Shown one piece after another: positions 16,312 through 22,969 of a stretch of 64,000 nt of DNA. The DNA is from Lishizhenia tianjinensis (GTDB lineage: Bacteria; Bacteroidota; Bacteroidia; Flavobacteriales_D; Crocinitomicaceae): assembly GCA_943330745.2 (NCBI GenBank), contig CALQIX020000015.1:21561-85560 (forward strand), in the 5' to 3' direction. Every line of letters starts with the position of its first letter. The stretch's first letter is position 1. The translations under genes and the position numbers were made by a program. The notes under the pieces are model-generated. The model made no database searches. It was not told where the DNA came from and was given only the letters and a program-made list of their open reading frames with translations.

Positions 16312-17538
16312 ATGAAATTCAAAGATTATCCAATTCATCAGGAAATTAAAGATCAACTAGATCGCTTGGGCTTTGTTCGACCAACAGATATTCAATATCG
16401 GGCCATTCAGCCTATTTTGGATGGTGAGGATGTGATGGCTGTTGCTCAAACTGGGACAGGTAAGACGGCTGCATTCGTTATTCCTATAATTGAGCAAATT
16501 ATCCGTGCTAAATCAAAGCGTAAAGAATCCAACATACATTGTTTAGTGATGGTTCCAACGCGCGAATTAGCTAAACAAATAGCGGCGGTTTTTCAAGAAA
16601 TAGGAAAAAATTCCAAAATAAAAACGCTCGGTTTGATTGGTGGAGTTGAGCAAGAATCTCAAATTAAATCGTTGCAGAATAATGTGGATGTATTAGTGAC
16701 AACACCGGGTCGCATGTTTGATTTGATTTCACAAGGATACATTAAGTTGGAAAAAATTCAGGTTTTAGTGCTAGATGAGGCCGATTTAATGCTCGATTTG
16801 GGATTCCATAAAGATATTAAGGACATTATGCGACATATTCCGTCTAAGCGTCAAACACTTTTTTTTACAGCCACAATAGATAAGAAGATAAAAAAATTAG
16901 CATACGAAGTGGTGAAAGATGCGCTTCGGATTCAATTTTCTCCAAATAATCCGGTAGCTGGAAAAGTAGATCATACGATTGCTTTTATTGCCATGGATGA
17001 CAAACGATTTTTTCTTGAAAACATTCTAAAAGAATACGAAGAGGGAAAATTCATCGTTTTTGTTCGAACGAAAGTTCGAGCAGAGCGTGTTGATGCGGCT
17101 ATGGTACGTGCAGGATTAAAAGTTGAATCGTTGCATGGAGGTATGGATCAAAAAAAACGGTTTGAGTTGTTGGATCGTTTTCGTTCAGGAGAAAATAACG
17201 TTCTCATTACTACTGATGTGGCTGCTAGAGGTATTGATATTCCTGATGTTGATTACGTAATTAATTATGATTTACCTGAAAACCCAGAGAATTACGTGCA
17301 TCGTTGCGGAAGAACAGGGCGTGGAAATAGACAAGGACAAGCAATTGCTTTTTGCAGCCCAGATGAAAAGATTTTTCTAGATGCAATTGAAACATATACA
17401 GGGGAAGAAATCGAAGTCTATCCGTTGAAGCAAGATGATTATCAATGGATTATTAAAGATGCAGAGGATACGAGTTATAATTGGAAGAAATTAATAAATG
17501 AAGCCAATAAAGATGACGGGAAAGAAGAAGAATGGTGA
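16312..17538 (+). CDS. DEAD-box ATP-dependent RNA helicase
   Basis: 408 residues with all core motifs: Q motif (RPTDIQYRAI), motif I AQTGTGKT (45-52), Ia PTRELA, Ib TPGR, motif II DEAD (155-158), motif III TAT in place of SAT (FFTATI), motif V TTDVAARGIDIPDV and motif VI HRCGRTGR, with Cys replacing the common Ile. It is a short RhlE/CsdA-like enzyme without a long basic tail; the C-terminus is acidic (DDGKEEEW). Probable role: RNA unwinding in ribosome assembly or decay. It lies directly after a terminator, so it should have its own promoter. Confidence 0.93.
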   Translation: MKFKDYPIHQEIKDQLDRLGFVRPTDIQYRAIQPILDGEDVMAVAQTGTGKTAAFVIPIIEQIIRAKSKRKESNIHCLVMVPTRELAKQIAAVFQEIGKNSKIKTLGLIGGVEQESQIKSLQNNVDVLVTTPGRMFDLISQGYIKLEKIQVLVLDEADLMLDLGFHKDIKDIMRHIPSKRQTLFFTATIDKKIKKLAYEVVKDALRIQFSPNNPVAGKVDHTIAFIAMDDKRFFLENILKEYEEGKFIVFVRTKVRAERVDAAMVRAGLKVESLHGGMDQKKRFELLDRFRSGENNVLITTDVAARGIDIPDVDYVINYDLPENPENYVHRCGRTGRGNRQGQAIAFCSPDEKIFLDAIETYTGEEIEVYPLKQDDYQWIIKDAEDTSYNWKKLINEANKDDGKEEEW

Positions 17539-17555
17539 AAATTAAATTTCTTTTT

Positions 17556-17563
17556 TATCTTTG
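17556..17563 (+). promoter_or_regulatory. -7 promoter box upstream of the 47-residue Cys-rich gene
   Basis: TATCTTTG matches the TAnnTTTG consensus and lies 25 bp upstream of the GTG start of the small ORF, just after the helicase stop. No clear TTG -33 element is found at 17-23 bp upstream. Confidence 0.4.
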
Positions 17564-17588
17564 TATAGAATAATTCTAAATAAGGAAA

Positions 17589-17732
17589 GTGTCAAAATTG
17601 GATGAATTGGTTTTAATCCCTGGTATTCGAGAAAAACTTCCCGTAGTTTCTTCGTGTGAGAAGAAAAAAAAGTGTTGTAAAAAATACAAAACAAAAGGAT
17701 ATCCTTGCAATAAGTGTCCGAAATTTGATTAG
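17589..17732 (+). CDS. Small Cys-rich protein (47 residues)
   Basis: Short frame beginning at GTG 17589 and ending at TAG 17730-17732. The product begins VSKLDELVLIPGIREKLPVV and ends YKTKGYPCNKCPKFD. It is very basic in the second half and has five cysteines: C-x5-CC, then C-x2-C, arranged like a small metal site. A -7 box TATCTTTG precedes it, and a purine-rich taagga lies just upstream of the GTG. No other gene occupies this gap; the frame on the opposite strand is non-coding in character. Function unknown. TTG at 17598 is an alternative start. Confidence 0.55.
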   Translation: MSKLDELVLIPGIREKLPVVSSCEKKKKCCKKYKTKGYPCNKCPKFD

Positions 17733-17741
17733 TTTCGGTAC

Positions 17742-18275
17742 ATGAAATCATTTCTTTTTCTGGTTTTTATTCTTGTTACTCAAATTTTATATAGTCAAGA
17801 AATCCAAGTAATTAGGCGTGAAATACAGGTCCAGAAAGTGTTTTCTACTTCTGTTTCTTTGCAGAAATTTGATCTTTTTTCACAGGTTCATTTTTCATGG
17901 CAGACCAAACGAATGATTTATTCTACTGGATTGGGTTTTGGTTTGAATCGTTCGTGTTTTCAACATCAATTGTTCCCTGAACTAGGAATAGGACTATCAA
18001 CCAATTTAATTTCATTAAAAACCGAACGTAAGACAACTGTTTTTTTTGGTCCGGAGGCTAGAATTACGCATGCTTTCCTGCGAGTCATAGATTTACATCA
18101 GTTTACCTCATTGTTTTTAGGGTACTATTTTCAGATTGGGTCAAAATGGTCATTCATACATCGTGCTGGTATAGGTGCAATGAGGGAGAATTTCCGCAGT
18201 TCAACAACTAAAAATATCGGGGCATCTAATTTTGCTTATTACGGATCAATTGGAATTGGCTATGCGTGGAATTAG
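17742..18275 (+). CDS. Predicted outer-membrane barrel protein, unknown function
   Basis: 177 residues with a signal peptide (MKSFLFLVFILVTQILYSQ) and beta-strand-rich segments: FSWQTKRMIYSTGLGFGLN, KTTVFFGPEARITHAFL, FTSLFLGYYFQIGSKW, with a final YYGSIGIGYAWN strand. Size and pattern fit an 8-strand outer-membrane barrel; no family is recognised. It overlaps the following GDPD-like lipoprotein by 14 bp, so the two are probably translated from one message. Confidence 0.65.
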   Translation: MKSFLFLVFILVTQILYSQEIQVIRREIQVQKVFSTSVSLQKFDLFSQVHFSWQTKRMIYSTGLGFGLNRSCFQHQLFPELGIGLSTNLISLKTERKTTVFFGPEARITHAFLRVIDLHQFTSLFLGYYFQIGSKWSFIHRAGIGAMRENFRSSTTKNIGASNFAYYGSIGIGYAWN

Positions 18276-19062
18276 TGGATTATTAATTCTGATGGTGCTT
18301 GTTAGTTGCACAAAAAAATCAAACTTTTCAAGTATTCAAGTTGTTGGTCACGCAGGTATGGGGCTTTCCATGGGGAATTCTATGTTTCATGATAATTCCA
18401 AAGAAGCCATAGAGTTTGCATTGCAGATGCGTGGGTGTGATGGAGTAGAGGTCGACGTGCAACTTTCAAAGGATGGAAACTTATGGCTTTATCACGATAC
18501 AAAACTTGAATCAGAATCCACAGGTGCAGGTTGTGTTCCTAATAAAACAACAAGTGAATTAGTGGAATTGCATTATAAAACATGGAAAAAAGAAAAATTA
18601 ATTCCTTTGGCTGATTTAGATCCTTCATTATTAGCAGGGAAAACACTTTATTTGGATTTGCGCACGGTAAATGAATGTTTAAATCAATCCATTAATTCAG
18701 CTCTATTGATACAACGGTTAAATGAAATTGACTTTCTGCATATTCCTGAAATTCAGATAATCCTCGTTACAAATAATGTGGTTTTGGCCAATCAGTTAAT
18801 GGATTCTTTTTACGTGGTTTATTTGGATGTTACTGGTTACCAGATGGCTCAACAATTGTTACAAGCAAACCCAATTATTAAAGGCATTGTTATCAGAAAT
18901 TCAGCAATTAGCCAAGAAGAAGTAAAAATGATTCAGAATCTCGGAAAAAAAGTAGTGTTATATGACATGCGATCGGCAGTTGGAATTCGTAAAGCATTAA
19001 AGAAAAATCCAGATTCAATCATGACGGATGATTTACGAGAGGCAATTATAGAAACCAATTAG
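18262..19062 (+). CDS. Glycerophosphodiester phosphodiesterase-like lipoprotein
   Basis: 266 residues starting at ATG 18262, which gives a lipoprotein signal (MRGISGLLILMVLVSCTKK, Cys16). The GDPD fold is indicated by VVGHAGMG (His30), GCDGVEVDVQLSKDGNLWLYHD (Glu63, Asp65, His78) and a C-terminal SIMTDD strand. GDPDs cleave glycerophosphodiesters to glycerol-3-phosphate and an alcohol. The signature is altered: the usual HRG is HAG and PENT is DNS, so it may be inactive or use another substrate. It overlaps the upstream barrel gene by 14 bp and the convergent NamZ-like gene by 4 bp. Confidence 0.75.
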   Translation: MRGISGLLILMVLVSCTKKSNFSSIQVVGHAGMGLSMGNSMFHDNSKEAIEFALQMRGCDGVEVDVQLSKDGNLWLYHDTKLESESTGAGCVPNKTTSELVELHYKTWKKEKLIPLADLDPSLLAGKTLYLDLRTVNECLNQSINSALLIQRLNEIDFLHIPEIQIILVTNNVVLANQLMDSFYVVYLDVTGYQMAQQLLQANPIIKGIVIRNSAISQEEVKMIQNLGKKVVLYDMRSAVGIRKALKKNPDSIMTDDLREAIIETN

Positions 19063-20321
19063 TCTGGATAAATCAAGTATTTTGCTCTCTTTATTTTAAA
19101 TTCATCCAGTCCAGGTTGCCATGATTTCCTAATTTCTTTTTCGGAAGTGTTTTTTTCAATTTGATTTTTTAGTTTAGTGTTCCCAGCTAGTTTATTGAAA
19201 AAACTTGGTGAATTGATAAAAACATCTCGATTGCCTAATAATTTTTTTGCACGAAGTAAAATGGAAATATCCAATTGAAAAAGTGGGGTATTCAATTCAC
19301 TGGAAAGATCGATTCCATTGCAAGGTTGGTTTATGAAAGGTGGGTTTTTTGACCCTAACCGAGGCGTTGGGGTAAAGGTAAAACTTGTTTTTGAGAATTT
19401 GGGATGGCCAAAAATCTCGAATGGTCTTTCGGTTCCTCTTCCTACACTGATTGTTGTTCCTTCAAATAAACAGAGACTAGGATAAAAAGCAATTGATTTA
19501 TCTGTTTGTAAATTGGGTGACGGTGGAATGGGTATTGAATAAAATGTATCGTGTGAATAATTTATACACGGGATTATTTCTAGCGAACAAGTAACTCCAT
19601 TTTTTAACCATTTTTCTCCATTAATCATGGTTGCGTACTCACCAATTGTCATCGCGTAAACGACAGGTACTGGGTGCATTCCCACAAAAGAGGCATATTC
19701 AGGTTCTAGGATTGGACCATCTATATAATGTCCATTGGGATTTGGTCTGTCCAGTACTAGTAGCTTTTTATTGTTTTCAGCACAAGCTTCCATTACATAG
19801 TGCAGGGTGGAGATATAGGTGTAAAAACGGGCTCCAACATCTTGAATATCATAAACAACAATATCTATATCAGCGAGCTGCTCGGCTGTTGGTTTTGAAT
19901 TTGAACCATACAAGGAAATAATCCGAAGTCCTGATTTTTTATCGATTTCGTTGGAGACATGTTCTCCATTATCCGCCACCCCTCGAAAGCCATGTTCGGG
20001 TGCAAAAACTTTTTTAACTTGAATCCCTAAAGCAAGCAAACTGTCCACTAAATGGGTTTTTCCAATGATCGAAGTTTGATTTCCGACAATGGCAATCCGT
20101 TTATTCAACAATGATGGAACGTATTTATCGGTTTGCTCATTTCCTAGCGTTATCGCAGCGATTTTTAGTTGTTTTAATGGAGTTTTGATTGAATCTGAAG
20201 TGCTTTTTGTTGCGCCAAATGAACACGATGAAATTAAAAAGCAGAAAAAACTCATGCTACTCAATAGCATTATGTAACTTTGAATCCTAAAATGAAAAGA
20301 GTTGCCTTCTGAATTTTTCAT
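19059..20321 (-). CDS. DUF1343 / NamZ-type exo-beta-N-acetylmuramidase lipoprotein
   Basis: About 420 residues. The DUF1343 hallmarks are clear: GIQVKKVFAPEHGFRG, DIVVYDIQDVGARFYTYIST, LDRPNPNG, GMHPVPVVYAMTIGEYA and a late CLFEGTTISVGRGTERPFE. NamZ (GH171) removes MurNAc from peptidoglycan fragments, serving cell-wall recycling. The start at ATG 20321 gives a basic n-region before the hydrophobic SMSFFCFLISSC lipobox; ATG 20270 is an alternative that would avoid overlap. With the 20321 start its 5' end overlaps the divergent permease gene by 20 bp. Confidence 0.88.
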   Translation of the reverse strand: MKNSEGNSFHFRIQSYIMLLSSMSFFCFLISSCSFGATKSTSDSIKTPLKQLKIAAITLGNEQTDKYVPSLLNKRIAIVGNQTSIIGKTHLVDSLLALGIQVKKVFAPEHGFRGVADNGEHVSNEIDKKSGLRIISLYGSNSKPTAEQLADIDIVVYDIQDVGARFYTYISTLHYVMEACAENNKKLLVLDRPNPNGHYIDGPILEPEYASFVGMHPVPVVYAMTIGEYATMINGEKWLKNGVTCSLEIIPCINYSHDTFYSIPIPPSPNLQTDKSIAFYPSLCLFEGTTISVGRGTERPFEIFGHPKFSKTSFTFTPTPRLGSKNPPFINQPCNGIDLSSELNTPLFQLDISILLRAKKLLGNRDVFINSPSFFNKLAGNTKLKNQIEKNTSEKEIRKSWQPGLDEFKIKRAKYLIYPD

Positions 20322-21990
20322 AGCACGCAAGTTAATTAAATCCGAAGTACAAGGTAAGAAAGTTTCGCGTCCAATTGTTCGGATTTCCATAATAAGTATT
20401 GCACTCGCTATTGTTGTAAACTTATTAACCTTGGCAGTTGTGAAAGGATTTCAGCACGAGGTCCGCCAGAAAATAACCGGGTTTGGATCTCATTTTTTTA
20501 TAAAAACGGTGGGCGATGCCTCTCCTTATGAAACCCCACCAATTCCTATTGATCATCCTGCATTTAATCAATTGAAATCGATTCCAAATCTAGCTGGAAT
20601 TTTTCCCGTCGCCTACAAACCAGCCCTTCTTCAGTCGGAAAGTTCGGATAGCAAAATTAAATTAGCTTCAGGGAAAGATTCATTGGTAAATAAACAGGAT
20701 ATTTTGGGTGTTATTTTTAAAGGCTTGTCTCAATCTACCCACTGGAATTTTTTTAAAGAAAATTTGGTAGAAGGTAAAATACCTGATTTTTCGAAAGAAA
20801 ATGATGTTGAACCTATCGTAATGTCAAAAAAAACGGCAAAGTTGCTGGGTTTTAAATTAAAAGATACAGTAGATGCTTTTTTTGTGCGCAATACACCGGT
20901 GAAAAGGCAATTTGTAATAGAAGGAATTTACTCAACAGGGTTGGAAGAATTTGATAAAAAGGTGGTTTTAACCAATTTATCGATCGTTCAAGAACTCAAT
21001 GATTGGGGATTAAATGCCAGTATTCGAATTGCTGATACATTGTCAAATGGTTCATTACTCGTAAAGGCAGAAGTCAGCGGTGGAAATGGGTCGTACCTAT
21101 ATAATTGGGGAGAAAGATTCAAACGTTTTAATATGTTCGAGCTAGATCCAGTTCAGGATACCGTAATTCGATTGATTACTGAAGAAATACATCTAGGGAA
21201 TGCAAAAAACAAAATAAAATTAATTGACACCTCTTTTCTGAAAATATCGGTCAAAGGATTAGCTAAGAAGCCTTATAAATTGGATGAAAATCAAGAACTT
21301 ACTCGCGAATATTTGGACCAGTCAGGGAATCATTTCCGACTTTTCACATCAGATAATGGAATTATAGAATGTAAGCAAGTCGATGGGAAATCGGCAAATT
21401 TAGGTTTTGTAAGCGGATTTGAAATTAATATTGACGATTGGGGTAAATTGGAATTGATGTCAACGAAATTAAAGCAAATAATTGAAATGGTTCCGGATGA
21501 TTCCGGTTCACTTTTGCAGGTAAACAGTATTCAGGATACAGAGAAAGAGCTTTTTTTATGGTTGGGATTTTTGGATATTAACGTATTGATTATTATCGTA
21601 TTAATGTTATTGATTGGGATAATCAATATGGGGTCCGCCATGTTAGTTTTAATTGTAGTTAGAACCAATTTTATTGGAATGTTTAAGGCTATGGGAGCCA
21701 CCAATTGGACCATTCGTAAAATCTTTTTAATTCAAGCAGGTTTTTTGATGTTACGTGGAATGTTTTGGGGGAATTTAATCGGATTGAGTTTGTGTGTTCT
21801 GCAAAAATACACAGGACTTATTTCGTTGAATCCAGAAGTGTATTACCTTTCACAAGTCCCAATTGAACTAGATGCTTGGAATTTAATAGGTCTAAATCTT
21901 GGGACGATGATAATTTGTCTGTCAGCATTAATTTTGCCGAGTTTCGTTATTACTCGAATTAATCCGGTGAATGCAATTCGGTTTGATTAG
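20302..21990 (+). CDS. LolE/LolC-type (FtsX-family) ABC permease with enlarged periplasmic domain
   Basis: 562 residues. The N-terminus FFIARKLIKSEV and the first helix (about 24-48) with AVVKGFQHEVRQKI follow LolC/E-type lipoprotein-release permeases, as do the three C-terminal helices (LINVLIIIV region ~418-452, LLRGMFWGNLIGLSL, LIGLNLGTMII) and the INPVNAIRFD end. Such permeases are usually about 400 residues. Here an insert of about 130 residues (roughly 237-367) sits in the periplasmic domain and begins with a PKD/SprB-repeat-like VSGGNGSYLYNWG. The start is TTG 20302; no in-frame ATG lies upstream. Its ATPase is probably a LolD such as that at 12.4 kb. Confidence 0.85.
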   Translation: MPSEFFIARKLIKSEVQGKKVSRPIVRISIISIALAIVVNLLTLAVVKGFQHEVRQKITGFGSHFFIKTVGDASPYETPPIPIDHPAFNQLKSIPNLAGIFPVAYKPALLQSESSDSKIKLASGKDSLVNKQDILGVIFKGLSQSTHWNFFKENLVEGKIPDFSKENDVEPIVMSKKTAKLLGFKLKDTVDAFFVRNTPVKRQFVIEGIYSTGLEEFDKKVVLTNLSIVQELNDWGLNASIRIADTLSNGSLLVKAEVSGGNGSYLYNWGERFKRFNMFELDPVQDTVIRLITEEIHLGNAKNKIKLIDTSFLKISVKGLAKKPYKLDENQELTREYLDQSGNHFRLFTSDNGIIECKQVDGKSANLGFVSGFEINIDDWGKLELMSTKLKQIIEMVPDDSGSLLQVNSIQDTEKELFLWLGFLDINVLIIIVLMLLIGIINMGSAMLVLIVVRTNFIGMFKAMGATNWTIRKIFLIQAGFLMLRGMFWGNLIGLSLCVLQKYTGLISLNPEVYYLSQVPIELDAWNLIGLNLGTMIICLSALILPSFVITRINPVNAIRFD

Positions 21991-22361
21991 TTGCTTTTTT
22001 TCTTAATAGCGGCAGCTTCGCTTTTCTGGTTGATTTCTAATGTTCTATCGCTCAATTCTTTGCTCATTTTAGGCCAATCTTTGCAATTATTTACGTCTTT
22101 TTTACCTAAACAATTTTTGTAAATCTCCTCTTGTTTGGCAATTAATGCGTTCCAGCGTTTCATTAATTTTGCTGTGTCTATGTCTGTGATTTCTTTTCCA
22201 ATATTCGATTCTTGGATATCCAATCTTTCTGTGATAATTAATTCAGCTGCCTCAGCACATTCACAGGAGGTTTTCAGTTCTTTAGGATTGATTTTATCCA
22301 CGGGATTGCCACATGCTAGAAGCAGGGAAATTAATGCAATTGACCATGAAGATTTTTTCAT
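21987..22361 (-). CDS. Small Cys-containing lipoprotein, unknown function
   Basis: 124 residues from ATG 22361, with lipoprotein signal MKKSSWSIALISLLLACG. The mature chain is helical and charged, with cysteines in the pattern SCECAEAAELI, YKNCLGKK and NNCKDWPKM. The same CEC-(helix)-C-(linker)-C layout occurs in the next gene upstream, so the two look like diverged paralogues. A -7 box TATCTTTG lies 15 bp upstream. Its stop overlaps the permease stop by 4 bp on the opposite strand. Function not recognised. Confidence 0.7.
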   Translation of the reverse strand: MKKSSWSIALISLLLACGNPVDKINPKELKTSCECAEAAELIITERLDIQESNIGKEITDIDTAKLMKRWNALIAKQEEIYKNCLGKKDVNNCKDWPKMSKELSDRTLEINQKSEAAAIKKKSN

Positions 22362-22376
22362 AATAGAAAGTTTATG

Positions 22377-22384
22377 CAAAGATA
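22377..22384 (-). promoter_or_regulatory. -7 box of the 21987-22361 lipoprotein gene
   Basis: Reads TATCTTTG on the minus strand, 15 bp upstream of the ATG at 22361. It lies directly downstream of the hairpin terminator of the preceding lipoprotein gene, so the two paralogues appear to be separate transcription units. No clear -33 TTG is visible. Confidence 0.45.
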
Positions 22385-22393
22385 GAATTAATG

Positions 22394-22428
22394 ATTAAAA
22401 AAAAAGAGCCATCGAAATGGCTCTTTTT
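22394..22428 (-). terminator. Rho-independent terminator of the 22447-22743 gene
   Basis: Perfect 12-bp stem AAAAAGAGCCAT / ATGGCTCTTTTT (22401-22412 and 22417-22428) with a cgaa loop. On the minus strand it is followed by a T run, placing it 18 bp after the stop of the upstream lipoprotein gene. The symmetric A/T flanks mean it could also act in the plus direction. Confidence 0.85.
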
Positions 22429-22446
22429 AAAATAATTAAGCTGGAA

Positions 22447-22743
22447 TTATTTCAATCCGTCTTTCATGATTTTTTCCATCTCAGCGTATCCGTCACATTT
22501 TTTAGCTTCTTCTTCTAACTTTTTCTTGTCAGCGTCAGATTTACCATCATTTAGTTTGTCACATTTTTCAAATGCAGCTTTGTTTTTGTCTTGGATAGCT
22601 TTCATTTTAGCCATATCTCCATTAGCACCTTTCATTTCTTTCATTACGCTAACTGTTGTGTCAACACATTCGCATACTTCAGATTTACCACAAGAAGCAA
22701 GCAAAACTAATGCTGCAGCTGCGCTTAAAATAACTTTTTTCAT
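22447..22743 (-). CDS. Small Cys-containing lipoprotein, unknown function
   Basis: 98 residues from ATG 22743 with a strong lipoprotein signal (MKKVILSAAAALVLLASCG). The mature part is a Lys/Met/Asp-rich helical chain with CECVDTTVSVMKEM, FEKCDKLN and AKKCDGYAEMEKIM. It resembles the neighbour at 21987-22361 in signal type and Cys spacing. It has its own TAGTTTTG -7 box and a strong terminator. Its biased, repetitive codon use suggests good expression. Function unknown. Confidence 0.75.
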   Translation of the reverse strand: MKKVILSAAAALVLLASCGKSEVCECVDTTVSVMKEMKGANGDMAKMKAIQDKNKAAFEKCDKLNDGKSDADKKKLEEEAKKCDGYAEMEKIMKDGLK

Positions 22744-22775
22744 CTTAAATAATTTTTTATTGATGCACAAAGAAA

Positions 22776-22802
22776 CAAAACTATTTTATTTTACAAATAC
22801 AA
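22776..22802 (-). promoter_or_regulatory. Promoter of the 22447-22743 lipoprotein gene
   Basis: On the minus strand, TTG (22800-22802), 16-bp spacer, then TAGTTTTG (22776-22783), a TAnnTTTG match. The start codon is 32 bp downstream. Confidence 0.5.
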
Positions 22803-22847
22803 ATTTTAAAAATAATTGCAATTTTCCCACAAATGATGTATTTCTTC

Positions 22848-22876
22848 TTGTTTTAAAAGTATTTTCAGTATCTTTG
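22848..22876 (+). promoter_or_regulatory. rpsA promoter
   Basis: TTG (22848-22850), 18-bp spacer, TATCTTTG (22869-22876): both elements of the Bacteroidota primary-sigma promoter at normal spacing. The predicted transcript would start near 22880 and carry a leader of about 90 nt before the rpsA ATG, longer than for most genes here. Confidence 0.65.
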
Positions 22877-22969
22877 CCCCCTTAAAAATGCTGTGTCTCT
22901 GCCGCTGACAGTATGTAAAATTAACTTTCGAATTAGCAGAGTGTTCGAAATACAAAACGTAAAAGCCAT

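Noticed and set aside
17542..17751. Minus-strand frame of 69 residues
   Set aside because: It overlaps the plus-strand Cys-rich ORF, has low-complexity content and no start context; the plus-strand frame is the better call.
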